DNA of 25,797 nucleotides. Source: CAKSQF01 sp964582375 (lineage in GTDB: Bacteria; Bacillota; Clostridia; Oscillospirales; CAG-272). A model generated the notes under the pieces. The model saw only the letters and a list, made by a program, of their open reading frames with translations, made no database searches and was not told the DNA's origin. The stretch spans positions 1 through 25,797 of the forward strand of contig CAZORL010000021.1 of NCBI GenBank assembly GCA_964582375.1, written 5' to 3'. The position numbers and the translations under genes are program-made. Positions 15,951 through 23,690 of the stretch are shown here, one piece after another; the stretch's first letter is position 1, and the number at the start of each line of letters is the position of its first letter.

Positions 15951-16032
15951 TAATCTGCGTGATTCGGGTGCTTTGGCGGTTCTTGTATGATTATCAGCGA
16001 TATCACAAGATTTTCTCGCCAATTTCCAATTC
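15941..16032. repeat. Dispersed intergenic element D with inverted-repeat ends
   Basis: The left end GGGAATTAGTAATCTGCGTG overlaps the LysR TAG stop (15948-15950). The right end 16015-16032, read on the minus strand, is GAATTGGAAATTGGCGAG, an imperfect inverted copy. The core at about 15973-16008 is TTTGGCGGTTCTTGTATGAT, then TATCAGCGATATCACAAG. Order and spacing match element C (11324-11496). Confidence 0.68.
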
Positions 16033-16102
16033 ATAGTTCGATTAACCACCCTTCCGAATGCGGCATATTATGAACTAAAAACATACTCGAAGGAGCTAAC
16101 AT

Positions 16103-17908
16103 ATGTGTTCAATTGCCGCAACTTATCAAATGGCAGGCGGTGTCTGCTCGCTGATCTCGGACAAAATGACCCATCGCGGCCCCGACTCTCGGGGGAGCTT
16201 TCGTGACGGCGAGGTCGAGCTTTGCCACAATCGACTTTCGGTCATCGATCCCGAAAACGGCGCGCAACCGATGTCGCTGACCGTCTTCGGACGCTCGGCG
16301 ACCATCGTCTACAACGGCGAGCTGTACAACACCGATGAGCTGACCGCCGCCCTCGCCGTGAAGGGGGTCTGCCCGAGGACAAGGTGCGATACCGAGGTCC
16401 TGCTTCTGTCCTATCTGACCTTCGGCGACGATTTTGTCGAAATGCTCAACGGAATTTTCGCCTTTGTCATTTGGGACGCCGATCGCCGTCGGATATACGC
16501 CGCACGCGACCGTCTCGGCGTAAAACCACTTTATTATGCAAAAAAGGGTGAAAGTCTTGCAATATCGTCCGAAATAAAGGGACTTTTGGCTCTGCCGACC
16601 ATCTCGCCAAAGATCGGCATCGAGGGGCTTTGGGGACTGCTTCTCCTCTCGCCCGTCTCTCTGCCGTGTCGGACGGTCTATGACGAGATCATGCAGCTCC
16701 CTCCTGCAGGCAGGCTGATCTGCGATGCGAACGGGGTACACATCGACAAATATTGGTCGCTGAAAGCCGCCCCCGCACAAACGACAGACCCGATCGAGGC
16801 GGCAGAACACCTGCGAGAGTTGCTCTTTGACACCGTCCGCCGCCAGCTTCGCTCGGATGTTCCGCTCTGTTGTTTTCTCTCGGGCGGACTTGACAGCTCG
16901 ATCTTGACCGCCATTGCAGGGAGGATATATGCCGAGAGCGGCAGGCGGCTGTCTACCTATTCGTTTGAGTACGAGGGCGGCAGGGACTCCTTTAAGACCT
17001 CGCTGTTTCAGCCAAATTCGGACGACCGGTTCGCTGCCGAGCTTGCTCGGAGCTTGGGGACGGATCACAGGGTGCTGACTGTACCGATCGAGACGGTGGC
17101 AGAACTGCTCCCCGACGCCGCATATTACAGAGATCTGCCCGGGCAGGCGGACATCGATTCGTCGCTCCTTTATTATTGCAGACAGGTCAAAAGGTCGCAC
17201 ACCGTTGCGATCTCGGGCGAGTGCGCCGACGAGATATTTGGCGGCTATCCTTGGTTCTATCGCCCCGAAATGCTCGAAAATCGCTATTTTCCTTGGATGC
17301 ACGACCCGACCGCGAGATTGTCGCTCTTCCGTCCCGAGCTGACGCACCCGTCCGATGCGATGGACTATCTTGAGGATGTTTGCAAAAAGGCGGCGGAAAA
17401 TGTCCCCTGCCTTGAGAACGATGACCCCGAAACGCTCGCCTATCGACGTGCGAGCGTCCTCTCGACCGAGTATTTCATGACAAATTTGCTCGAACGTAAG
17501 GATAGGATGAGCATGGCGGCATCCCTCGAGGTTCGCGTGCCCTTTGCCGATCACCGCATCATCGAATTTGTCTATAACCTGCCGAAATCGGTCAAGTTCG
17601 AGGACGGCGTCGAAAAATCGCTCCTTCGCCGTGCAGGGGTCGGACTGCTCCCCGAGAAAATCCTGCGCCGCAAAAAATCGCCCTATCCGAAGACGCATTC
17701 GCCAAAATATGAGCAGATCGTCTCCAAAATGCTCGATGATGAGCTGAAAAAGGACGGCTTTTTGGCAAATTGGCTCGCACCGGGTGCTGTAGATCGCCTG
17801 CGCGAGGGTAAGGACACAACATGGATGGGTCAGCTGATGTCCCGTCCCCAACTGATCGCATGGCTGCTGCAGCTCTCGCACTGGAGTCGGGGGAAGGAGA
17901 TCGGGTAA
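16103..17908 (+). CDS. asnB: Asparagine synthetase, glutamine-hydrolysing
   Basis: 601 residues. It converts aspartate, glutamine and ATP to asparagine, glutamate, AMP and PPi. The N-terminal class II glutaminase domain has the nucleophile C2 (MCSIAATY; most family members read MCGI), THRGPDSRG, CHNRLSVIDP and YNGELYN. The synthetase domain has the PP-loop FLSGGLDSS at about residues 255-263, GECADEIFGGYPW, and RKDRMSMAASLEVRVPF. Family length is 500-630. The ATG is fixed by Cys2 and by GAAGGAG 7 nt upstream. It stands alone between elements D and I. A peptide or sugar-modifying amidotransferase of the same family is possible, but all residues expected for asparagine synthesis are visible. 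Confidence 0.94.
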   Translation: MCSIAATYQMAGGVCSLISDKMTHRGPDSRGSFRDGEVELCHNRLSVIDPENGAQPMSLTVFGRSATIVYNGELYNTDELTAALAVKGVCPRTRCDTEVLLLSYLTFGDDFVEMLNGIFAFVIWDADRRRIYAARDRLGVKPLYYAKKGESLAISSEIKGLLALPTISPKIGIEGLWGLLLLSPVSLPCRTVYDEIMQLPPAGRLICDANGVHIDKYWSLKAAPAQTTDPIEAAEHLRELLFDTVRRQLRSDVPLCCFLSGGLDSSILTAIAGRIYAESGRRLSTYSFEYEGGRDSFKTSLFQPNSDDRFAAELARSLGTDHRVLTVPIETVAELLPDAAYYRDLPGQADIDSSLLYYCRQVKRSHTVAISGECADEIFGGYPWFYRPEMLENRYFPWMHDPTARLSLFRPELTHPSDAMDYLEDVCKKAAENVPCLENDDPETLAYRRASVLSTEYFMTNLLERKDRMSMAASLEVRVPFADHRIIEFVYNLPKSVKFEDGVEKSLLRRAGVGLLPEKILRRKKSPYPKTHSPKYEQIVSKMLDDELKKDGFLANWLAPGAVDRLREGKDTTWMGQLMSRPQLIAWLLQLSHWSRGKEIG

Positions 17909-17911
17909 ACA

Positions 17912-17955
17912 GCAAGATCTTTGCCGCATGAAGATCTTGCATCTTGCAAGTAATT
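17912..17955. repeat. Inverted repeat and short heptamer array after asnB (element I)
   Basis: GCAAGATCTT (17912-17921), 9-nt loop, AAGATCTTGC (17931-17940): a perfect 10-bp inverted repeat starting 3 nt after the asnB stop. The right arm runs into CTTGCAT CTTGCAA, two copies with a 7-bp period. There is no U-run after the stem, so terminator function is uncertain. Confidence 0.55.
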
Positions 17956-18006
17956 CCTATGTTGTTTAACATTTCCTATCCATTTTGTAAACTTTCCTGA
18001 AAACAC

Positions 18007-18035
18007 TTGAAATTTCACCACAGATGGTATATAAT
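18007..18035 (+). promoter_or_regulatory. Sigma-A promoter of the Cys/Glu-rich small protein gene
   Basis: TTGAAA (18007-18012), a 17-nt spacer, TATAAT (18030-18035). It lies about 25 nt before the ATG. Confidence 0.85.
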
Positions 18036-18066
18036 AGAGCAAAATACATGAAAAGGATGTGTTCAC

Positions 18067-18333
18067 ATGAAAAAAATTCTTGTTATTACCGCACTGCTTG
18101 CAGGTATCGCCGCTGCGGCAACATATGTCATTCTGAAAAGCGAAAAGGTCAAGGCTATCCTTGCTAAAAAGCATGGAGACGACGAGACCGATCCCTGCGA
18201 GACCTGCGAGAACGAGACCTGCGAGGGTTGCGAACTTCTCGAGGATGATGACGAGTGCGAAGAGTGCGAAGAGTGCGAGTGCTGCGAAGAGTGCGAGACC
18301 GCTGAGGACGCAGAAGATACCGACGCTGAATAA
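18067..18333 (+). CDS. Small membrane-anchored Cys/Glu-rich acidic protein, unknown function
   Basis: 88 residues, not recognised as a known family. Residues 1-23 form one hydrophobic segment after MKK (ILVITALLAGIAAAATYVIL), a likely signal anchor without lipobox. A short basic stretch follows (KSEKVKAILAKKHG), then a strongly acidic tail of about 50 residues with ten cysteines: PCETCENETCEGCE, then ECEECEECECCEECE, giving several CxxC and overlapping CEEC units. The DNA there is a near-tandem 9-bp repeat of TGCGAAGAG. The tail could bind metal (Zn, Cd, Fe-S) or form disulfides, depending on which side of the membrane it faces; this is inference. It has its own promoter and AAAGGATG 8 nt before the ATG. 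It lies between asnB and rpsB, with rpsB on a separate promoter. Confidence 0.85.
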   Translation: MKKILVITALLAGIAAAATYVILKSEKVKAILAKKHGDDETDPCETCENETCEGCELLEDDDECEECEECECCEECETAEDAEDTDAE

Positions 18334-18363
18334 GTCGAAAATATTGTAAACATTTTGTAAACA

Positions 18364-18404
18364 TATAGCGCAAGTGCTTGCCAAAACGGCTCACTTGCGC
18401 TATA
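18364..18404. promoter_or_regulatory. 13-bp perfect inverted repeat framing the rpsB promoter
   Basis: TATAGCGCAAGTG (18364-18376), 15-nt spacer, CACTTGCGCTATA (18392-18404). The spacer holds the -35 hexamer and the right arm overlaps the -10. As DNA it could be an operator for rpsB. As RNA from the small gene upstream it could be a hairpin terminator, though only ATAATATTT follows. Confidence 0.7.
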
Positions 18405-18406
18405 AT
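18378..18406 (+). promoter_or_regulatory. Sigma-A promoter of rpsB-tsf
   Basis: TTGCCA (18378-18383), a 17-nt spacer, TATAAT (18401-18406). The leader to the rpsB ATG is about 137 nt. Confidence 0.8.
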
Positions 18407-18412
18407 ATTTGA

Positions 18413-18549
18413 GTGGCGCAGATGCTTCCGATGTGCCGCCAAAAATATATAATGAAGGAAGCAAATTCACACTCGCGGACGCTTCGGTTCGGACAAAGAC
18501 CGTCTGCTATTGCTCTGCGGGGTGGAATAAACCGAAGGAGGACATAATA
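18413..18549 (+). other. Structured 5' leader of rpsB
   Basis: An untranslated leader of about 137 nt with at least two possible stems. GCTTCC (18423-18428) can pair with GGAAGC about 27 nt later, and GCGGAC can pair with GTCTGC around 18476-18508. The position is suitable for ribosomal-protein autoregulation, but I cannot match it to a known S2 leader class. It ends in the AAGGAGG site of rpsB. Confidence 0.4.
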
Positions 18550-19311
18550 ATGTCAGTTTTGTCAATCAAACAGCTTCTCGAAGCAGGCGTCCATTTCGGA
18601 CACCACACCAGAAGATGGAACCCGAAAATGGCTCCCTACATCTTCACCGAAAGAAACGGAATCTACATCATCGACCTTCAGAAGACAGTAAAGAAGTTCG
18701 ATGAGGCGTACAATTTCGTTCGTGAGCTTTCCGAGCAGAACGGAACTCTCCTTTTCGTCGGCACGAAAAAGCAGGCTGCCGAGGCGATCAAGGAAGAGGC
18801 ACAGCGTTGCGGCATGTACTACGTCAACGAAAGATGGCCGGGCGGTATGCTCACCAACCATAAGACGATCAAAAAGTCGATCGCTCGCCTTGTAAAGCTC
18901 GAGCGCATGAAGGAAGACGGCACGTTCGATCTTCTCCCCAAGAAGGAAGTTGCATCCCTTGTTAAGGAAATGACCCTCCTTGAGAGAAACTACGGCGGTA
19001 TCAAAGAAATGGGCAAGCTCCCCGACGCCATCTTCATCGTTGACCCCCATAAGGAAGTCAACGCCGTTCTCGAGGCAAAGAAACTCGGCATCCCGGTAAT
19101 CGCTATCGTTGATACCAACTGCGACCCCGATGACGCCGATTATATCATCCCCGGTAACGACGACGCTATCCGTGCGATCAAGCTCATCTCGTCCTCGCTC
19201 GCTGATGCTATCATCGAGGGCAGACAGGGTGAGGATGCGGCTGCCGAAGAGGAGACAGCAGAGCCTGTGACCATCGAGGAGACCGCAGAAGAAAAGCCCG
19301 TTGAGGCATAA
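18550..19311 (+). CDS. rpsB: 30S ribosomal protein S2
   Basis: 253 residues plus stop. The start MSVLSIKQLLEAGVHFGHHT and the segments RRWNPKMAPYIFTERNGIYI, FVGTKKQAAEAI, WPGGMLTNHKTI, KLPDAIFIVDPHKE and GIPVIAIVDTNCDPD are all standard S2. The C-terminus is a Glu-rich tail after position about 230. ATG 18550 is preceded by AAGGAGGACATAATA. An upstream in-frame ATG near 18409 lies at the transcription start and is not used. It is followed 22 nt later by tsf, the conserved rpsB-tsf operon. Confidence 0.98.
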   Translation: MSVLSIKQLLEAGVHFGHHTRRWNPKMAPYIFTERNGIYIIDLQKTVKKFDEAYNFVRELSEQNGTLLFVGTKKQAAEAIKEEAQRCGMYYVNERWPGGMLTNHKTIKKSIARLVKLERMKEDGTFDLLPKKEVASLVKEMTLLERNYGGIKEMGKLPDAIFIVDPHKEVNAVLEAKKLGIPVIAIVDTNCDPDDADYIIPGNDDAIRAIKLISSSLADAIIEGRQGEDAAAEEETAEPVTIEETAEEKPVEA

Positions 19312-19333
19312 CTTAGATCAGGAGGACTTGAAA

Positions 19334-20263
19334 ATGGCAGCAATTACAGCATCTCTCGTAGCAGAGCTTCGTAAAAAGACCGGTCTTGGCATGATGGACT
19401 GCAAAAAGGCACTTGTTGAGGCTGACGGCGATATGGACGCCGCTATAAAGATCCTTCGCGAGAAGGGACTCGCAACCGCAGCAAAGAAGGAAGGCAGAAT
19501 CGCGGCTGAGGGACTTGTCGATATCCTCTCAAAGGACGGCATGACCGCAGTTATCGAGGTCAATACCGAGACCGACTTCGTTGCAAAGAACGAATCCTTC
19601 CGCACCTTCGTTAAGGGACTGCTCGCAACTCTCGTTGACGCAAAGCCTGCAAATATGGAAGCATTCCTTGCGACCCCCTTCAACGGCGGCGAAAATACCG
19701 TTTCCGCTGAACTCGTAAATCAGATCGCAGTCATCGGCGAGAAGATCTCCATCCGCCGCTTCGAGCTTGTCGAGGGCATCGTTTCCACCTATATCCACGG
19801 CGCAGGCACGACAGGCGTTGTCGTTAAGTTTGACACCGACGCCGCAACCGCCGCAAAGGCTGAGTTTGCTGAGTTCGCAAAGAATATCGCACTCCAGATC
19901 GCCGCAGGTAACCCCCCGAAGTATGTCAATAAGGACGAAGTTCCTCAGAAGGAAGTCGATGAGGAGAAAGAGATCCTCGTTCAGCAGGCAAAGAACGACC
20001 CCAAGAACGCAGGAAAGCCCGATGCCATCCTCGAAAAGATGGTCGGCGGCAGAATCGGCAAGTTCTATGAGAGAGTTTGCCTTGTCGAACAGCCCTATGT
20101 CAAGGACGATAAGCTCACCGTAGGTCAGTACGTCAAAGAGACCGTAAAGGCTCTCGGTGCTGATATCAAGGTCGTTTCCTTCGTTATCTTCGAAAAGGGC
20201 GAAGGTCTCCAGAAGAGAGAAGAAGATTTCGCAGCCGAGATCGAAAAAATGGTCAAAGGCTGA
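19334..20263 (+). CDS. tsf: Translation elongation factor Ts
   Basis: 309 residues. It exchanges GDP on EF-Tu. The N-terminal UBA-like domain ITASLVAELRKKTGLGMMDC, then KKALVEADGDMDAAIKILRE, is diagnostic, followed by the TDFVAKN motif of the core and a C-terminal VGQYVKETVKALGADIKV. The length is close to E. coli EF-Ts (283). The start is ATG 19334 with GGAGG 8 nt upstream. It is the last gene of the rpsB operon, ending before a strong terminator. Confidence 0.98.
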   Translation: MAAITASLVAELRKKTGLGMMDCKKALVEADGDMDAAIKILREKGLATAAKKEGRIAAEGLVDILSKDGMTAVIEVNTETDFVAKNESFRTFVKGLLATLVDAKPANMEAFLATPFNGGENTVSAELVNQIAVIGEKISIRRFELVEGIVSTYIHGAGTTGVVVKFDTDAATAAKAEFAEFAKNIALQIAAGNPPKYVNKDEVPQKEVDEEKEILVQQAKNDPKNAGKPDAILEKMVGGRIGKFYERVCLVEQPYVKDDKLTVGQYVKETVKALGADIKVVSFVIFEKGEGLQKREEDFAAEIEKMVKG

Positions 20264-20273
20264 TAAACCCTAT

Positions 20274-20303
20274 AAAAACCCCCGCCGAGAGGCGGGGGTT
20301 TTT
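20274..20303. terminator. Bidirectional Rho-independent terminator between tsf and glmS
   Basis: AAAAACCCCCGCC (20274-20286), loop GAGA, GGCGGGGGTTTTT (20291-20303): a perfect 13-bp inverted repeat with a T-run on each strand. It serves the convergent rpsB-tsf and glmM-glmS transcripts. Confidence 0.96.
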
Positions 20304-20307
20304 GAAA

Positions 20308-20356
20308 TGATATATCGGCGAATATAAATCACGCCCATCTTGCATCTGCTATCTCA
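20308..20356. repeat. Fragment of the dispersed element family at the glmS stop codon (element G)
   Basis: GATATATCGGCGAATATAAA (20309-20328) matches part of the element C core (ATATATCGGCGATATTATAA). It is followed by CATCTTG CATCTGC TATCTCA at a 7-bp period, and the last unit contains the glmS TGA stop (20354-20356). Confidence 0.5.
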
Positions 20357-22177
20357 CTCGACCGTTACCGATTTTGCGAGGTTGCGGGGTTTATCAACAT
20401 CGAAACCGCGCACTTTTGCCGACTCGCAGGCGATCATTTGCATCAAAACGACTGCGGCAAAGGGCGCAAAGAGGGGTGCGACACCCGGGATGACGAGCGA
20501 AAGATCGGAAAGTTCGAGGAGCTTTTTGTTGTCCACGCCCGTGATCGAGATGATCTTCGCGCCACGGCACTTGACCTCTGCGGCGGCGACCGCCATTTTG
20601 TCGTAAAGCCTCGGCTGTGTTGCCAAAACTACTACCGGCGTGCCCGACTCGATCAGCGCGATCGAACCATGCTTTAGCTCACCTGCGGCGTAAGTCTCCG
20701 AATGAATGTAGGAGATCTCCTTTAATTTGAGCGAACCCTCGAGTGCGGCGTACCAGTCAAGACCACGACCGAGATAGAAAACATCGTGCGTGTCGCGAAG
20801 TGCCTCGGCGACCTCTTTGGCACGCGGAAGCTCGGGAAGGGATGCCGCTATCTGCGAGGGTATCTCGGTTATCTCGTGCAACAGCGATGAAAGAACCGCC
20901 TGCTCGATGACACCCTTGGTGTAGCCGAAATAGACCGACAGCAGAGCCACAAGTCCGAGCTGTGCGGTGAACGCCTTGGTCGTTGCGACCGCGATCTCGG
21001 GTCCTGCCTCGGTGAAGATGACATAGTCAGCCTCGCGTGCGATCGTCGAACCGCGAACGTTGACTATCGCCAGCGTGCGTGCGCCCTTTCCCTTTGCATA
21101 GCGAAGGGCGGCAAGCGTGTCTGCCGTCTCACCCGACTGGCTGATGACGACAAAAAGCGTGTTCTTTCCGATCAAAATATCGCGTGAGCGGAACTCGGAT
21201 GCGATCTCGACCTCGACCGGGATCTTTGCGAGTGCCTCGAAATAATATTTTCCGCACAGACCGACGTGATACGCCGATCCGCAGGCGGTGATGAAGATCT
21301 TTTGCAGACCGTCAAGATAGATTCCGTCGAAATTGTTGATCTCGGGGAAGGATATCCGATCGCCCGAGATGCGGCGGATGACCGTCCTGTCGAAAACGTC
21401 CGGCTGCTCGGCGATCTCTTTTTCCATGAATGACGAGTGATCACCCATGCCGACCTGCTCCGCACTGACAGAGAGGGGCAGGAAGGGGCGTGCGACGGGG
21501 GTCAGCGCACGGTCGAAGATCTTGACGCTCTCCGGGCTGATCTCGGCAATGTCACCGTTCTTGATGAACGCCGCCTCTGTGCATTTGCCCGCAAGTGCGA
21601 TGGCGTCGGATGCGCACAGCCCGGGCGATACCAAAAGCGGCGAGTCCCAGCGCGCGACAAAGAGCCTGTCGGGATGGTCGGCGAAAACGACCGCAAACGC
21701 ATATGAGCCGCGGATCTCGGCGCAGGATGCCGCGATGGCGTCGAGCGGATCTCCGCTGTAGTGCGAGTGAATGAGCAGAACCGCCGCCTCGGTGTCGGTC
21801 TGCGATTTGAAACTGTATCCTTTTGTGATAAGCCCTGCCTTGATCTCGGCAAAGTTCTCGATTATTCCGTTGTGTACGAGCGCGATCCTGCCGTCGGGTG
21901 ACGAGTGAGGATGCGCATTATCAACAGACGGCTCACCGTGTGTCGCCCATCGCGTGTGACCGATGCCGCATCCGCCGCCAAGGTCGGGATCACTGTCGGT
22001 CAGAGAACGAAGCTCCGAGAGCCGTCCCTTCGCACGGCGGATCGCCAGCTCGCCGCTGTGACTTTGTATAAGTGCAACGCCTGCGCTGTCGTAGCCTCTG
22101 TATTCGAGCTTTGCAAGCCCGTCAAGCAGTATCGGGAGTGCCTTTTGACGCCCGGTATATCCGATTATTCCACACAT
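20354..22177 (-). CDS. glmS: Glutamine--fructose-6-phosphate aminotransferase (isomerising)
   Basis: 607 residues, the family's usual length. It makes glucosamine 6-phosphate from fructose 6-phosphate and glutamine, the entry to UDP-GlcNAc and peptidoglycan. The N-terminal glutaminase domain has the nucleophile C2 (MCGIIGYTGRQKA), LEYRGYDSAG, and GIGHTRWATHGEP. Two SIS sugar-isomerase domains (about 285-415 and 455-590) include FITACGSAYHVG, ISQSGETADTLAAL and YAAGELKHGSIALI. The C-terminus KPRNLAKSVTVE is typical. It lies 69 nt after glmM on the same strand, so it is probably co-transcribed. That gap is too short for a glmS ribozyme. Confidence 0.98.
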   Translation of the reverse strand: MCGIIGYTGRQKALPILLDGLAKLEYRGYDSAGVALIQSHSGELAIRRAKGRLSELRSLTDSDPDLGGGCGIGHTRWATHGEPSVDNAHPHSSPDGRIALVHNGIIENFAEIKAGLITKGYSFKSQTDTEAAVLLIHSHYSGDPLDAIAASCAEIRGSYAFAVVFADHPDRLFVARWDSPLLVSPGLCASDAIALAGKCTEAAFIKNGDIAEISPESVKIFDRALTPVARPFLPLSVSAEQVGMGDHSSFMEKEIAEQPDVFDRTVIRRISGDRISFPEINNFDGIYLDGLQKIFITACGSAYHVGLCGKYYFEALAKIPVEVEIASEFRSRDILIGKNTLFVVISQSGETADTLAALRYAKGKGARTLAIVNVRGSTIAREADYVIFTEAGPEIAVATTKAFTAQLGLVALLSVYFGYTKGVIEQAVLSSLLHEITEIPSQIAASLPELPRAKEVAEALRDTHDVFYLGRGLDWYAALEGSLKLKEISYIHSETYAAGELKHGSIALIESGTPVVVLATQPRLYDKMAVAAAEVKCRGAKIISITGVDNKKLLELSDLSLVIPGVAPLFAPFAAVVLMQMIACESAKVRGFDVDKPRNLAKSVTVE

Positions 22178-22246
22178 ATATCTGCTTTTGTCCCTTTCGT
22201 TGTTTCGTTGATTGGCTTGTCGTTTGACTTCATGAGTTCATGGTCT

Positions 22247-23587
22247 TTATTTGTCGGCGGCTTTTATTGCGTCGGCGACCCTTTGGCAGACCGATCTGCA
22301 AAGATCTCCGTCAAGAGATTCCACCATGACCCTCACAAGCGGCTCGGTGCCGCTCGGACGAACGAGCAATCGCCCGCTCTCGCCAAGATCGCGCTCCGCA
22401 TCGGCAATGGCTGCCTTCACATTATCGCTCGAGAGCGCACCATCACGATCGTTTATGTGCAAATTGATAAGTTCTTGCGGATAAATTACCAATCCCTCGC
22501 TGAGTGCCGAGAGGGTGGATTTCTTTTCGAGCATGACCTCCATGATCATGATCGATGTGAGCAGGCCATCTCCCGTCGTCGCATAAGACGAAAAGATCAC
22601 ATGCCCCGATTGCTCGCCGCCCAGACGGTAGTCGTTTTCCTTCATGCATTCGTAGACAAATCTGTCACCGACCTTCGTTTTTTCGTAGCCGATGCCTTGC
22701 TTGTCGAGTGCCTTGTAAAGTCCGAAATTCGACATGACCGTCGTCACCAGCTTGCCGCCTGCAAGCTTGCCGCGCTCTTTCATATATTTTCCACAGATGT
22801 AGAGGATATGGTCACCCGTTATGACATTTCCGCGCTCATCCACCGCCAGACAGCGATCGGCATCGCCGTCAAAGGCAAATCCTGCGTCAAGTCCCTTCTC
22901 GACGACCAGCTTTTGCAGTGCCTCGATGTGCGTTGAGCCGCAAGAGTCGTTGATGTTCGTTCCGTCAGGCTCGTTGCCGATGACAAAGGTCGTCGCGCCA
23001 AGTGCGTTGAACACGCTTTGCGCGATCATCCAGGATGAGCCGTTTGCGGCGTCAAGCCCGATCCGCTTGCCTCTGTATGATCTTGTTGCCAGCGAGATGA
23101 GATAGCCGATGTATCTGTTTCGCCCTGCAGAATAGTCGACGTCGATGCCCACTGCGTCGCGTTTAGCAAGCGGCGGCTCGGGGAGCAGACCGTCAATATA
23201 CGCCTCGATCTGCTCGGTGATCTCGTCGCCCATCTTCTCGCCCTCGGGCGAGATGAGCTTGATCCCGTTGTCATAGTAGGGATTGTGGCTTGCCGAGATC
23301 ATGATACCGCAGTCAAAGTTCTCCGTCCTCACGACATAGGCGACCGACGGCGTCGTCGTGACGTGGAGCAGATATGCGTCCGCGCCCGATGCGGTCAGCC
23401 CTGCGGCAAGCGCATATTCGAGCATGTAGCTTGAGCGTCGGGTGTCTTTTCCGATGACAACGCGTGTTTTTTCGCCGATCTTTCCTATGTTTGCACCGAG
23501 ATAACGCCCGATCTTGTAGGCGTGCTCGGCGGTAAGCGTGACATTGGCCTCTCCGCGGAAGCCGTCTGTCCCGAAATATTTTCCCAT
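22247..23587 (-). CDS. glmM: Phosphoglucosamine mutase
   Basis: 446 residues. It interconverts glucosamine 6-phosphate and glucosamine 1-phosphate. Seen: MGKYFGTDGFRGEAN at the N-terminus, the phosphoserine motif ISASHNPYYDNGIK (S100), the metal-binding FDGDADR, GGEQSGHVIF (sugar recognition) and the C-terminal RPSGTEPLVRVMVE phosphate site. The start is ATG 23585-23587 with AAAGGGA upstream. A longer frame would run through the promoter. With glmS it forms a UDP-GlcNAc supply operon. Confidence 0.97.
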   Translation of the reverse strand: MGKYFGTDGFRGEANVTLTAEHAYKIGRYLGANIGKIGEKTRVVIGKDTRRSSYMLEYALAAGLTASGADAYLLHVTTTPSVAYVVRTENFDCGIMISASHNPYYDNGIKLISPEGEKMGDEITEQIEAYIDGLLPEPPLAKRDAVGIDVDYSAGRNRYIGYLISLATRSYRGKRIGLDAANGSSWMIAQSVFNALGATTFVIGNEPDGTNINDSCGSTHIEALQKLVVEKGLDAGFAFDGDADRCLAVDERGNVITGDHILYICGKYMKERGKLAGGKLVTTVMSNFGLYKALDKQGIGYEKTKVGDRFVYECMKENDYRLGGEQSGHVIFSSYATTGDGLLTSIMIMEVMLEKKSTLSALSEGLVIYPQELINLHINDRDGALSSDNVKAAIADAERDLGESGRLLVRPSGTEPLVRVMVESLDGDLCRSVCQRVADAIKAADK

Positions 23588-23645
23588 TTGAGTTCCCTTT
23601 CGATTTGCTGTTGTGTATTTGCTTTGATGTTTGGTGTGCGTTTCT

Positions 23646-23674
23646 ATTATAGCCTGAAATCTGACAACGGTCAA
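23646..23674 (-). promoter_or_regulatory. Sigma-A promoter of glmM-glmS
   Basis: On the minus strand, TTGACC (23669-23674), a 17-nt spacer, TATAAT (23646-23651). It lies between dxs and glmM, about 60 nt before the ATG. There is no terminator after dxs, so read-through from dxs is also possible. Confidence 0.88.
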
Positions 23675-23690
23675 GTAAGTTTCTGTAAAT

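Noticed and set aside
16109..17929. A 606-codon open frame antisense to asnB, and shorter ones antisense to the beta-helix, solute-binding and lipoprotein genes
   Set aside because: They mirror real genes codon for codon, have no ribosome site or recognisable motifs, and arise because the codon bias avoids stops on the opposite strand.
18409..18549. N-terminal extension of rpsB from an ATG at 18409
   Set aside because: That ATG-like position lies at the transcription start of the rpsB promoter. All S2 proteins begin near MSVLSIKQ, which has an AAGGAGG site.
22178..22246. glmS ribozyme upstream of glmS
   Set aside because: Only 69 nt separate glmM from glmS, less than the ribozyme core needs, and no matching structure is visible.
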